NCBI RefSeq assembly: GCF_002234615.1 | Contig: NZ_NMQW01000004.1 | Coordinates: 1 to 64,000 of the forward strand | Source of the DNA: Paenibacillus rigui | GTDB lineage: Bacteria; Bacillota; Bacilli; Paenibacillales; NBRC-103111 | Direction of reading: 5' to 3' | Length of the DNA: 64,000 nt | Shown: positions 50,115-59,249 of the stretch, piece after piece | Layout: every line of letters begins with the position of its first letter | Position numbering within the stretch: the first letter of the stretch is position 1 | Made by a program: the position numbers and the translations under genes | Notes under the pieces: model-generated | What the model saw: only the letters and a program-made list of their open reading frames with translations | Told to the model about the DNA's origin: nothing | The model's database searches: none

Positions 50115-50855
50115 TTGCAGCTCGTTATTCAACAATCCAGCCTGGATCAACACATCAGCATATACGATACAACGGAATTTGAAGGTGAAAAGGGGCGCTT
50201 CCGGGTGCTGCAATTTGCGAACGATGCCATACAAGGCGCCATGGATCTGAACGATCCGAAACGCGTTGTGTTCGAGTACCCACGGGCCCTTATTCACTTG
50301 ATGGAATACAACCTTCCTTCGTTCGAGGATGCGTTCATTATCGGACACGGTATCGGGACGATAGCGGGGTATTTTGCGAAAAAAAACGTGAAGGTAGCGG
50401 AGCTGGATGAGAACATCGTGTCCTTAAGCCGGACGTACTTCGGATACAGTGGAGATAATGTGAGGATCGGGGACGGACGCCAGCTGCTGCATCAGGAAAA
50501 GCCCGCCTCCTGCGACTATATCCTTGTCGATGCGTTCACCGAGAAGGGAACTCCGGTCCACCTGGTGTCCCGGCAATTTTTTGACATGGCGCGGGAAAAG
50601 CTGTACCCCTGCGGGTATATCCTTCTGAACCTGATGGGCAAAGGAGGACAAGACCGGCGGATCAGCGCCATTCATACGACGCTTAGCGAAGTGTTCCCCT
50701 ATATTAAGGCTTTCGCACTTCCCTCCGAGCATGCCCATGACGTGCAAAATCGGATTATGATCGCCGGCAATCAGCCCATCGGATTTCAAGCCCGCCAATT
50801 GGCAGGCTTTGTTGAAATTGAGCCGGAGCCGGGAGATGTGCTGTGGGATGATTAA
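50115..50855 (+). CDS. Spermidine-synthase-like methyltransferase-fold protein
   Basis: A 246-residue protein of the SpeE superfamily: IGHGIGTIAGYFAKKNVKVA ELD is replaced here by a short GHGIGTIA motif, followed by ELDENIVSLSRTYFG, IGDGRQLLHQEK and YILVDAFTEKGTPVHLVSRQ. The last two match the polyamine-synthase active-site region (GDGR, DAF). A TTG start with AAGGAG about 9 nt upstream is likely. It lacks the usual N-terminal beta extension, as in many stand-alone SpeE-like proteins whose substrate is unknown. Its end overlaps the end of aroC by 4 nt. Confidence 0.8.
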   Translation: MQLVIQQSSLDQHISIYDTTEFEGEKGRFRVLQFANDAIQGAMDLNDPKRVVFEYPRALIHLMEYNLPSFEDAFIIGHGIGTIAGYFAKKNVKVAELDENIVSLSRTYFGYSGDNVRIGDGRQLLHQEKPASCDYILVDAFTEKGTPVHLVSRQFFDMAREKLYPCGYILLNLMGKGGQDRRISAIHTTLSEVFPYIKAFALPSEHAHDVQNRIMIAGNQPIGFQARQLAGFVEIEPEPGDVLWDD

Positions 50856-51907
50856 CCCCTCATCGCCGCCTGCCGCTTGTACTGATCCTCCAGCACGAGG
50901 CAAGCCATCGCCTCGACAACCGGTACGATTCGCGGGCAAATGCAAGGATCGTGCCTTCCGATCGTTCGGATCTGCTGCTCATCCCCATGCACATTGACCG
51001 TCCTCTGCGGAAGCGAGATGGAGGAGGTCGGCTTGACGGCAATCCGGAATACAATGTCCTGCCCTGTACTGATGCCTCCGAGAATACCTCCGGAGTGATT
51101 GCTTACGAATCCGGCAGCATCCATTCCATCGTTGTTCTCACTGCCGAGCATGGAAGCGGCGGCGAAGCCGGAGCCGAATTCAATGCCTTTGACCGCACCG
51201 ATGGACAGCATGGCCTTCGCCAGCTCAGCATCCAGCTTGTCGAACACAGGCTCCCCAAGGCCCGGTGCCACTCCACGGATACGGCACTCCACAATCCCGC
51301 CGCAGCTGTCGCCTGCAGCAGCCAGCTGTTCAACCTTCCGAATCATTTGAGCGGCCGCTGAAGGATCGCAGGCGCGAACCGCATTGTGCTCAATAGCTTC
51401 TTCATCAAAGGTACGGCAGGCGATCCCGCCAATTTCTTTGGTGTAGGCCAGCACTTGGACGCCTCGTCTCTCCAGCAGCTTTCGGGCTACGGCCCCTCCG
51501 GCTACCCTTGCGGCAGTTTCCCTTCCGGAGGCACGCCCGCTCCCGCGATGATCCCGGATACCGTACTTTTGTAAATAAGTAAAATCCGCATGCCCCGGGC
51601 GAAAAGAATGCTGAATGTCCCGGTAGGCCTCCGGCTTCATGTCCTGATTGTACAGCATAAGGCAGAGCGGCGTTCCGGTTGTCCGCCCCTCATAAATGCC
51701 TGATACAATATGCACAAGGTCATTCTCCTTGCGCGGCGTGGTCACCGAGGATTGCCCCGGCTTGCGGCGGTCCATCTGAAGCTGAATGTATTCCTCATCC
51801 ATGTCAACTCCCGGCGTCACCCCATCCACGATAACACCGATGGCCGCTCCATGCGATTCCCCGAACGTTGTTATTTTGAAGCTGTCTCCGAATGTATTTC
51901 CAGCCAT
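50852..51907 (-). CDS. aroC: Chorismate synthase
   Basis: A 351-residue FMN-dependent enzyme converting EPSP to chorismate. FGDSFKITTFGESHGAAIGV, RRKPGQSSVTTPRKE, HADFTYLQKYGIRDHRGSGR and SGRETAARVAGGAVA are the family signatures; SNHSGGILGGISTGQDIVFR is the flavin-binding region. ATG 51907 has AGGG upstream. It lies behind aroA on the minus strand, away from any visible trp or main aro operon. Confidence 0.95.
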   Translation of the reverse strand: MAGNTFGDSFKITTFGESHGAAIGVIVDGVTPGVDMDEEYIQLQMDRRKPGQSSVTTPRKENDLVHIVSGIYEGRTTGTPLCLMLYNQDMKPEAYRDIQHSFRPGHADFTYLQKYGIRDHRGSGRASGRETAARVAGGAVARKLLERRGVQVLAYTKEIGGIACRTFDEEAIEHNAVRACDPSAAAQMIRKVEQLAAAGDSCGGIVECRIRGVAPGLGEPVFDKLDAELAKAMLSIGAVKGIEFGSGFAAASMLGSENNDGMDAAGFVSNHSGGILGGISTGQDIVFRIAVKPTSSISLPQRTVNVHGDEQQIRTIGRHDPCICPRIVPVVEAMACLVLEDQYKRQAAMRG

Positions 51908-52092
51908 GCTCTTATCCCTCTCTCCTTGTACATGATATAACACCGCAGTGTACGTCACTTGCGAACGCAGATTCACCTATCCAGTTCGGCTTTGCTGCAT
52001 TCGCTTCCCCTGCTACTCCCGAGGAGCTCTACAGTTCACCCGCTCCCCACCAGTTCGTTCCACTCCTGCCAGTTCATCCGACCTCAACACGT

Positions 52093-53460
52093 TCATCCGG
52101 GCTCTTCCGTGTATGCCACCCCTATGCCCAAAGCAGACAACCGTTCAAAATAATCCGGACAAGTCTTGGAAACACAGCCGGGGTCTGCGATTTGGACCCC
52201 TTGAACCTTCGTACCGATGAGGGATAGCGCCATAGCCATACGGTGATCGTCATGGGAATCCAGCACAGCCGGCTCGGGCCGGCCGGGATACACCGTCAAG
52301 CCGTCAGCATGCTCCTCTACTTGAATGTTAAGCTTGCGTAGCTCCTTGCAGACGGCTGCGATCCGGTCGCACTCGTGGTGTCGAATATGAGCCGCATCCG
52401 TCAAGGTAATCGGCCCGTCGGCGAAGGGAGCCATGGCGGCGATCGTCAAGGTCTGGTCCGACATCCGCTGCATGCTGAGCTGGAAGCCGCCCTTCAGCTG
52501 CCCAGTGCCGGCTACCTCGACAAAGTCCTCCCCACGAATCACGGTACTGCCCATGGGGTCCAGCACATCCAGCAGCTCGATATCAGGCTGGCAGGTCGAG
52601 GTACGGTTTATTCCTTCGATCCGAATCCTCCCTCCGGTCAATGCCGCCAGTGCCCAAAAGTAACAGCACGCAGAAACATCCGGCTCGAGCCGGATAGTCC
52701 CCGCCTGATACCCCCCTGTCGGAACGGTGATGCGCTGCCCTCCTTCCGCAACGGTCGGCGTCACACCGAACATGCCCATCATATCGAGCGTCATCTGCAC
52801 ATAGTCGCGCTGCACCACGTCCCCTTCAATGTGCACGCTCAGCGGAGCTTTGGCATAGGGGGCGGATAACAAAACGCCGCTGATGAATTGGCTGGAGGTG
52901 GAGCCCGGAAGCGACACGGTTCCGCCTTGAAGCCCACTCGACTGCAAGACGAACGGCAGGCATAGCTCCTTACGTTCATATGCCAACCGAACACCAAGAT
53001 GAGACAATGCCGTCAAAAGGGGAGCCATCGGCCGTTCTGCCATCCGTCTGCTGCCTGTCAAGGTCCAGCTGCCTTCACCTGCCGCCAGCGCGCCGGGCAA
53101 GAAGCGCGCAACGGTACCTGCAGCTCCTACGTACAATTCACCCGAGGCGATCGGCCAGCTTCCGCCGCAGCCCTCAACGAGAACGGTCGCCCCCTCAAGG
53201 ATCACTTTCACGCCGAGCCTTGTTAAGCAATCGATGCACCAATACGAATCGTCGCTTTGCAGGATGCCTTCAATTGTGGAGGTTCCTTTCGCTAATGCCG
53301 CCATTATCAACGCGCGGTTGGTCATGCTTTTGCTGCCTGCCAGCCGGATGACCCCTTCTACCCTGGCATGGGGAGGACTTAGTGTCACCCGCTGTTTATC
53401 ATTGTGTCTGGACCAGGGAGACCTTGCTTCACGATCCGGTGAGTGCTGCAGTGATTTCAT
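52093..53460 (-). CDS. aroA: 3-phosphoshikimate 1-carboxyvinyltransferase (EPSP synthase)
   Basis: A 455-residue two-domain enzyme of the shikimate pathway. RLAGSKSMTNRALIMAALAK gives the conserved Lys/Arg substrate contacts, LYVGAAGTVARFLPGALAA the LxNxGTxxR-like region (here VGAAGTVAR), and DHRMAMALSLIGTKVQG the C-terminal motif. The first 30 residues are an extra extension. A LysR gene lies divergently upstream. Followed by aroC, giving the last two steps to chorismate. Confidence 0.93.
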   Translation of the reverse strand: MKSLQHSPDREARSPWSRHNDKQRVTLSPPHARVEGVIRLAGSKSMTNRALIMAALAKGTSTIEGILQSDDSYWCIDCLTRLGVKVILEGATVLVEGCGGSWPIASGELYVGAAGTVARFLPGALAAGEGSWTLTGSRRMAERPMAPLLTALSHLGVRLAYERKELCLPFVLQSSGLQGGTVSLPGSTSSQFISGVLLSAPYAKAPLSVHIEGDVVQRDYVQMTLDMMGMFGVTPTVAEGGQRITVPTGGYQAGTIRLEPDVSACCYFWALAALTGGRIRIEGINRTSTCQPDIELLDVLDPMGSTVIRGEDFVEVAGTGQLKGGFQLSMQRMSDQTLTIAAMAPFADGPITLTDAAHIRHHECDRIAAVCKELRKLNIQVEEHADGLTVYPGRPEPAVLDSHDDHRMAMALSLIGTKVQGVQIADPGCVSKTCPDYFERLSALGIGVAYTEEPG

Positions 53461-53501
53461 CCGTTATCCGCCCCTCAAATTGATTTCTTTGCTTACATCC
53501 G

Positions 53502-53545
53502 ATTATAATGACAGCAATGAAATAGTTGAAATCATCATTTTCGAA
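53502..53545. promoter_or_regulatory. aroA promoter and candidate LysR box
   Basis: On the minus strand TTCAAC (53525-53530) and TATAAT (53502-53507) are 17 bp apart. Overlapping the -35, TTGAAATCATCATTTTCGAA (53526-53545) has inverted TTGAAA/TTTCGAA arms, suitable for the divergent LysR protein. Confidence 0.6.
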
Positions 53546-53572
53546 TCATGACATAGAGGTGGTTTATATCAT

Positions 53573-54451
53573 ATGTTTAATCTGGAATGGTATCGTATTT
53601 TTTTGCAAACGGCCCGTCACGGGAATTTTACAAAAGCGGCTCAAGAGCTGCACATTACCCAGCCTTCGGTTAGCTATGCCATCAAGCAGATGGAGGATCA
53701 GTTGGGACTGCGGCTGTTTCACCGGCGGTCCAAGGGCGTGGAGCTGACGGAGGAAGGAAAAGCGCTGCTTGCTTATGTAGAGCAGTCTTTCTCTTTATTG
53801 GAGGCAGCGCAAATGCACGTGCAGAGCATGAAGCAGCTGACGGAAGGAGAGCTTCGGATCGGCGCCAGCGATTCCTTGATCAAGCATCTGCTGCTGCCGC
53901 AGCTCAATGTATTCCATGAAGCGCATCCGGGGATTCGGATCCAGCTATCCCATGGCAAGACGCCTGAAATCGTACAGCGGTTAAAGGAGGGTCACATTGA
54001 TTGCGCCCTCCTGCACCTGCCGATCGACGAGCCGGAGCTGGACATACGGACCCTTGCCGTGCTGGAGGATTGCTTTGTCGTCGGGGAGGCGTACCGGGAG
54101 CTGGCACATCGTGCTCTATCTGCGAAAGCGCTGGTGGAGCTGCCGCTGCTGCTGCTTTCCAAGGGGAGCAGTACGCGGGGATACGTGGAGCAATGGTTTG
54201 CAGCCAAAGGCTTGGCGATGAAGGCCGATATCGAATTGGGAAGCATTGATCTGCTTGCAGAGTTCGCCGTTCTCGGCTACGGGGCTGCCTTTATTACACG
54301 TTCCTTCGTGACGGAGGAGCTTGCCCAAGGGAAGCTGTTCGAGCTTAGGCTGGAGGATGCACTCCCTTCCCGGAGCATCGGCTTCGCCATCCGGCGGGAC
54401 CGGGAGCTGTCGCTTGCGGCTGAACGGTTCGTCCGGCTGCTCCGGGGTTAG
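53573..54451 (+). CDS. LysR-family regulator
   Basis: A 292-residue LysR protein: N-terminal winged helix (NFTKAAQELHITQPSVSYAI), linker helix, and a periplasmic-binding-like co-inducer domain (GELRIGASDSLIKHLLLPQL). Divergent from aroA with a probable shared operator, so it presumably controls the aroA-aroC pair. Confidence 0.92.
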   Translation: MFNLEWYRIFLQTARHGNFTKAAQELHITQPSVSYAIKQMEDQLGLRLFHRRSKGVELTEEGKALLAYVEQSFSLLEAAQMHVQSMKQLTEGELRIGASDSLIKHLLLPQLNVFHEAHPGIRIQLSHGKTPEIVQRLKEGHIDCALLHLPIDEPELDIRTLAVLEDCFVVGEAYRELAHRALSAKALVELPLLLLSKGSSTRGYVEQWFAAKGLAMKADIELGSIDLLAEFAVLGYGAAFITRSFVTEELAQGKLFELRLEDALPSRSIGFAIRRDRELSLAAERFVRLLRG

Positions 54452-54597
54452 CTTTGCAGTCAGGCGGGAGTTTCGGAGGTTCGGAGGTTCGGAAAGTTAG
54501 GAAGATTCCGTTCATAACCAATTTTTACCTGAACATCCGTCCGGCAAGGGTCTACAATGGTTACTATCGAGTACCTTCTATATAAGGAGATGTAGCG

Positions 54598-55482
54598 TTG
54601 TCCCACACGAATAAACCGCGTTTGGAACTGTTGTGTAATGAGCAAAACCAAAAAACAGAGCCAGCGGCCATAGAGGATGACATGGTTACAATGACTGTCA
54701 GGAGGCTCCGGTCTGCCGGCTGCGTCTTTGCCGAGGAAGAGGGCCGGCTGCTCATCTCCGCTGCACGAACGTCCGCCGAGCTTAACGAGATGGTAGACAG
54801 GCGAATTACCGGCCTGCCCCTCGAATACATTGTGGGTTGGGCGGAATTCTGCGGCTTGCGCATATCCGTGGCATGCGGCGTGTTCGTACCCCGCCGGCGC
54901 ACTGAATGGCTGGCGAGTCAGGCGATTACCCTCTTGCGCCCCTATACCTGCCCCATCGTCGTTGACCTGTGCTGCGGCTCGGGCGCTGTAGGTGCCGCGC
55001 TGGCTGCGCATTTGGGAAGGATCGAGCTATACGCTGCAGATATCGATCCCGCAGCCGTCCGGTGTGCCCGTCGCAACCTCGCCAGCGGCCATGTATTCGA
55101 GGGGGATCTCTGCGACCCGCTGCCTGTCGGACTGCAAGGCCGCGTTAACGTCCTGACCGCCAACGTCCCCTATGTTCCTACAGAAGCAATTGAGCGGCTC
55201 CCTGTGGAAGCTCGTCTACACGAAGCACGTGCGGCGCTTGACGGAGGGAAGGACGGACTTGACGTCCAGCGAAGAGTCGCGGCTTTGGCACCGTTATGGC
55301 TGGCACCGGGCGGCCATCTGCTCGTTGAGACGAGTGTGCGGCAGGTACCGCATACCGTCGGGATTTTTGCCCGCAGCGGCCTGATCCCGCAGGTGACTCG
55401 TTGCGATGAACTGGATGCCACCGTCGTCATCGGAACCAGACCCGCCCTCCAGGACGAATCAAGCGGCCAGCGATTATTGTAG
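54598..55482 (+). CDS. PrmC/HemK-related methyltransferase (TIGR03704-like)
   Basis: A 294-residue SAM-dependent methyltransferase related to the release-factor glutamine methyltransferase PrmC. VVDLCCGSGAVGAALAAHLG is the SAM site, and TANVPYVPTEAIERLP replaces the usual NPPY by NVPY, as in the PrmC-like group of unknown substrate (TIGR03704). TTG start with AAGGAG 8 nt upstream. It stands alone, not next to prfA, so a substrate other than release factor 1 is likely. Confidence 0.82.
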   Translation: MSHTNKPRLELLCNEQNQKTEPAAIEDDMVTMTVRRLRSAGCVFAEEEGRLLISAARTSAELNEMVDRRITGLPLEYIVGWAEFCGLRISVACGVFVPRRRTEWLASQAITLLRPYTCPIVVDLCCGSGAVGAALAAHLGRIELYAADIDPAAVRCARRNLASGHVFEGDLCDPLPVGLQGRVNVLTANVPYVPTEAIERLPVEARLHEARAALDGGKDGLDVQRRVAALAPLWLAPGGHLLVETSVRQVPHTVGIFARSGLIPQVTRCDELDATVVIGTRPALQDESSGQRLL

Positions 55483-55569
55483 ACATCCGCCTTTCCCATT
55501 TATTTCATCTCAACAGGTTATTTTTGCGGGATAAAGGTGAACAATGGGTTACAAGAGGTGATTGCATTG

Positions 55570-55860
55570 ATGCTCCTGTTCATTATCGCAAGCGCAGCGG
55601 TTCCCCTGCTCATGCTGCTCCTCAGAGCCTTTTGGCCCAAGCTCGGAGTCGTCTGGAATATCTTGGCCATCGGCTGCGCGCTTGTGGCAGGACCTATCGT
55701 TTCCTATGCCGTCTACGGCATCCTGAGAGACAATACCGTATTCATGACCCAAATCCATGCTGTGTTCCTAAATCCGCTGTTCTTGCTGTGCGGCTCTTAT
55801 TTGGGCGTTTATTTCATCTATCTACTGATACGGTTCACCGTATACGACAGGGATAAATGA
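55570..55860 (+). CDS. Small membrane protein, hypothetical
   Basis: A 96-residue protein with three predicted membrane segments (FIIASAAVPLLMLLLRAF, LAIGCALVAGPIVSYAVYG, PLFLLCGSYLGVYFIYLLI). ATG 55570 follows GAGGTG by 9 nt. No family recognised; a terminator follows shortly after. Confidence 0.65.
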   Translation: MLLFIIASAAVPLLMLLLRAFWPKLGVVWNILAIGCALVAGPIVSYAVYGILRDNTVFMTQIHAVFLNPLFLLCGSYLGVYFIYLLIRFTVYDRDK

Positions 55861-55887
55861 TTAGCGCTTGGGCTGGGCGCAGCGAAA

Positions 55888-55922
55888 AAAAGCCAATGAC
55901 CCTTATCGGTCCTTGGCTTATC
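55888..55922. terminator. Bidirectional terminator
   Basis: AAGCCAA and TTGGCTT arms with inner GACC/GGTC, between convergent genes. Confidence 0.75.
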
Positions 55923-55927
55923 TCCTA

Positions 55928-57700
55928 TTAAATGCGAATATTCCCGCCAAAAATCCGCTTCAGCTCCTCCAGCGGCACCTTCGGTGTCCGGTCGTAGGTC
56001 AGCAGGCCGTTAATTTCCTGCTCCACATCCGTCAATTGGGTATAGCAAATCCCTTGAACATGCGGCGACTGGAGCAGCGGCTCCACGACGTCGGCCAGCT
56101 TTTGAAGAAAATCGTCTTCATTGTGGGCACCTGAGTAGCCCCAGCCTTCCCATTCACTTTTCTTGAAGGCGATGCCTCCGAATTCGGTCACCAGAATCGG
56201 CTGTCCCTGGTAGGCCGTCCCTCCGACCAGCACCTGGCGGCGGTGCGGCTTCGGCCCCAGCGTCTTCTCCAGCGTAGCATAGCGCGCTTCCAAGTCTTCC
56301 CGCTGCCACTGGTAATCGTGAATCGTGACCAAATCCGTGCTCATGCTCTCCCAGCCGTCATTGGACACGACCAAGCGGGTATCGTCCAGCGACTTGGTCA
56401 TGTGATACATGGCTAACGCATGCTGCTGCTGGCGCTTGTCGACTAGAATGTTGGGAACGCCCCAGCTTTCATTGAGCGGAACCCACACCACGATACACGG
56501 GTGATTATAATCCCGCTCCACCGCTTCCTGCCATTCCCGGGTCACCTTGTGCACATAGGCTTCGGAGTAAGCATACGCATTCGCCATTTCCCCCCATACC
56601 AGATAGCCCAGCCGGTCCGCCCAGTACATGAACCTGGGATCCTCAACCTTCTGATGCTTGCGTGCTCCGTTAAAACCCATTGCCTTCGCCAGCTCAATAT
56701 CCTGCTTCAACGCTTCATCGCTCGGAGCGGTTAGAACGCCATCCGGAAAGTACCCCTGATCCAGAATGAGACGCATGAAATATTCCCGGTTGTTAAGCAT
56801 CAGCTTGCCGGCCTCAACCGAAATTTTGCGCATACCGAAGTAGCTGTCCAGACGATCCACCTGACGGCCATCGACATACAGCGTAAGGGTTACGTCGTAC
56901 AAATTCGGCCGTTCCGGTGACCACCAGCGCCCCAAGCCATGGTCGTTAAAGTCCTGAAGACGAACGGTACGAGTCTCTTCCGCTTGCTGAAAGGTGAAGG
57001 TCGTGCTGCTCGCATACTCATCCTTGAAGCGGATATCGACTTTCGCCTCTACCCGGCTTCCGGCAGCAGCGGGGGCTTGATTCAAAAAGGCTCGGATTTC
57101 AATCTCGTTGGTATCGATATCCGGTTTGAACTTCAGCTTCTCAACGTACAAGCCCGATACAGGCTCCAGCCATACCGTTTGCCAAATGCCGGTCGTCCGG
57201 GTGTAAAAGATCGAGGCCGAATTCTCCTTCCAATACTGCTTGCCCCGCGGCAGCGTAACATCCCGGCTGTAATCCTCAGCACGCACCACCAGCACATTAT
57301 CGCCGTCCGTCAGTGCCATCGTAATATCTGCATGAAAAGGCGTATGTCCTCCCTCATGGGATGCCACGAGCTGACCGTTCACCCACACGGTGGCCGAATA
57401 ATCGACAGCGCCGAAATGCAAAAGCATTCGCTTCCCCGCCCACTCGTCGGGAACGGCAAACGTACGGCGATACCACACCAAATCGTGAAAATCCGTCTCG
57501 CCGATACCGCTCAGCTTACTTTGAAAGGCAAAGGGTACTTGAACCGTCCGGGTAAAAGCCCGCTGTCCCCTGCCCCATTGCTCCGAGTCTCCCGCCCGGT
57601 TATCATCAAACTCTAATTCCCACGGTCCGTTCAAATTCATCCAGGCTTCCCTTACAAGCTGAGGTCGCGGATATTCCGGTCGCAGTACGGGTTGTGTCAT
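55928..57700 (-). CDS. GH2 glycosidase (beta-glucuronidase/galactosidase type)
   Basis: A 590-residue GH2 enzyme: sugar-binding domain (WMNLNGPWELEFDDNRAGDS, HFGAVDYSATVWVNGQLVA), Ig-like domain and barrel with acid/base Glu in WVPLNESWGVPN and nucleophile Glu in ILVTEFGGIAF. No signal peptide. Divergent from an ArsR regulator across palindromic operators. Sugar specificity not determined; shorter than the GH2 at 25.8-28.4 kb. Confidence 0.9.
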   Translation of the reverse strand: MTQPVLRPEYPRPQLVREAWMNLNGPWELEFDDNRAGDSEQWGRGQRAFTRTVQVPFAFQSKLSGIGETDFHDLVWYRRTFAVPDEWAGKRMLLHFGAVDYSATVWVNGQLVASHEGGHTPFHADITMALTDGDNVLVVRAEDYSRDVTLPRGKQYWKENSASIFYTRTTGIWQTVWLEPVSGLYVEKLKFKPDIDTNEIEIRAFLNQAPAAAGSRVEAKVDIRFKDEYASSTTFTFQQAEETRTVRLQDFNDHGLGRWWSPERPNLYDVTLTLYVDGRQVDRLDSYFGMRKISVEAGKLMLNNREYFMRLILDQGYFPDGVLTAPSDEALKQDIELAKAMGFNGARKHQKVEDPRFMYWADRLGYLVWGEMANAYAYSEAYVHKVTREWQEAVERDYNHPCIVVWVPLNESWGVPNILVDKRQQQHALAMYHMTKSLDDTRLVVSNDGWESMSTDLVTIHDYQWQREDLEARYATLEKTLGPKPHRRQVLVGGTAYQGQPILVTEFGGIAFKKSEWEGWGYSGAHNEDDFLQKLADVVEPLLQSPHVQGICYTQLTDVEQEINGLLTYDRTPKVPLEELKRIFGGNIRI

Positions 57701-57733
57701 AGGAATACTCCCTCTCCATGAGTTAATTCAATA

Positions 57734-57840
57734 AGTTAATTAATTGATTAACTAAATTACTAAAACATTAACGTTTAACAACATAGTATAAAGCATTTGC
57801 CATATTGTCAATGTAAAAGTTGATTAGTTAACTTATAAGT
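57734..57840. promoter_or_regulatory. Palindromic operators between the GH2 gene and the ArsR regulator
   Basis: AGTTAATTAATTGATTAACT (57734-57753) has 7-bp inverted arms; AGTTAACT (57826-57833) and AACTTATAAGTT (57829-57840) are further symmetric sites near the regulator start. TTAACT/AGTTAA recurs through the interval. Confidence 0.7.
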
Positions 57841-57872
57841 TATACAATGGAACCAAACAGGAGCGTGAGCAG

Positions 57873-58787
57873 ATGAAGCTGGATGTTACCACGAAAAATA
57901 TGAACGTACTCGAATGCTTCTCATCCGAGACGAGAGTGCGCATGATTGAGCTGCTGAATAAAGGACCTTACAACATCGGCGAATTGGCCGAGGCTCTTGG
58001 CGTTTCGTCCGCCATCGTCACCAAGCATGTTCAAAAGCTGGAGGAGGCAGGCATCGTTGTTACGGAGAGCCTGGTCGGCAAGAGAGGAACGCAGAAGCGC
58101 TGCTCATTGAAGCTGGAGCAGCTGATGCTGCAGCTAAGAACAAGCGCACCGGAGGCCATGAGCGATACTAGCTTTTATTCGGTGGAGCTGCCGATCGGGC
58201 AATATATCCGCCATGGCGTCAAGCCGACGTGCGGGCTGCTCTCCCCGGAGAAACGGATCGGCATGATGGACGATCCCCGGTATTTTGACGATCCGGAGCA
58301 TATTCAAGCGGAGCTTCTCTGGTTTGGGAGCGGGTATGTTGAATACCGGATACCGAACTACTTGGTCGGACAGGCGGAAGCGAGGAGCATGACGATTTCC
58401 CTGGAAATTTGCTCGGAGGCACCGAGCTATAACGAGAATTGGCCGTCGGACATCACTTTCTCGATCAACGGGATCGAGGTGGCGATGTGGACATGTCCGG
58501 GGGACTTCGGAAGCAAGCGGGGCATTTACACGCCGGATTGGTGGACAGATACGCAGTACGGTCTCCATAAGACCCTATCGGTCACGCCCAAAGGCTCTTT
58601 CATCGATGGCGTTCGCGTATCGGATAAGACGATCAAGGATCTTGAGGTCAAAGCAGGGCGGGAGATTTTGTTCCGAATCGCCTGTCACGAAACCGCTGTA
58701 CACTGCGGCGGCGTCAGCTTGTTCGGCAAAGGCTTCGGCAATTATCCGCAAGACATTCATGTCGTGATCCAGGATGACAGTAAATAA
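57873..58787 (+). CDS. ArsR-type regulator with a large C-terminal domain
   Basis: A 304-residue regulator. The first 90 residues are an ArsR winged helix (SSETRVRMIELLNKGPYNIG, ELAEALGVSSAIVTKHVQKL). The remaining 200 residues form a beta-rich domain (YSVELPIGQYIRHGVKPTCG, FGSGYVEYRIPNYLVGQAEA, HETAVHCGGVSLFGKGFGNY) that may bind a sugar. Typical ArsR proteins are about 100 residues, so this fused type is distinct. Divergent from GH2, which it likely represses. Confidence 0.8.
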   Translation: MKLDVTTKNMNVLECFSSETRVRMIELLNKGPYNIGELAEALGVSSAIVTKHVQKLEEAGIVVTESLVGKRGTQKRCSLKLEQLMLQLRTSAPEAMSDTSFYSVELPIGQYIRHGVKPTCGLLSPEKRIGMMDDPRYFDDPEHIQAELLWFGSGYVEYRIPNYLVGQAEARSMTISLEICSEAPSYNENWPSDITFSINGIEVAMWTCPGDFGSKRGIYTPDWWTDTQYGLHKTLSVTPKGSFIDGVRVSDKTIKDLEVKAGREILFRIACHETAVHCGGVSLFGKGFGNYPQDIHVVIQDDSK

Positions 58788-58826
58788 AACAAACCGGTCG
58801 TCCTCCTAGCAGGACGGCCGTTTCCT
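58788..58826 (+). terminator. Terminator of the ArsR-type regulator
   Basis: AAACCGGTCGTCCT and AGGACGGCCGTTT form a stem six bases after the stop codon. Confidence 0.8.
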
Positions 58827-59172
58827 CACGGGTAACAATAGGACTCGGATGGAAGCTGCCGTCTTCATAGCCCTGCAGCCACCCAGCTTATCAGGCTGTC
58901 CGGGTCGGGACTCCATCTCATCGCGAATGGATATTCTTGAATCCGATTGTTGTTGTGACAGGCTCTTCCCATGTACGAAACCCGGCCAGCCGGATCGCCA
59001 TCGCCACCAGCTCCGCTCGGGTTACAAGCTGCTCCGGCTTGAAGCGGCCATCACCGTGTCCCTCTGCGCTGCGAACATTCGAAACATCCACCCCTGTAGG
59101 GATCATTGCAGTGAGCATGAAGCTTGTCAAAAGCAGAATCGCAATGCTGCTGTATTTTCGAGATCGATACAT
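58800..59172 (-). pseudogene. Decayed S-layer-homology (SLH) protein fragment
   Basis: ATG 59172 after a strong GGGGGG opens a signal peptide (SIAILLLTSFMLTAMIPTGV) and an SLH domain (GDGRFKPEQLVTRAELVAMA, IRLAGFRTWEEPV) that stops at 58918 (FKNIHSR). Downstream, in shifted frames, remain ISWVAAGL and GYEDGSFHPSPIVTREETA, the start of the next SLH repeat. The rest of the surface protein is gone, and the remnant runs into the ArsR terminator. Confidence 0.8.
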
Positions 59173-59249
59173 CTCCTCCCCCCCTTCCTGCCTCTGTTCT
59201 CCCTTTTGCTTTGCCACACACCGTTGAGCGAATCGCTCGCTTGCCTCCA

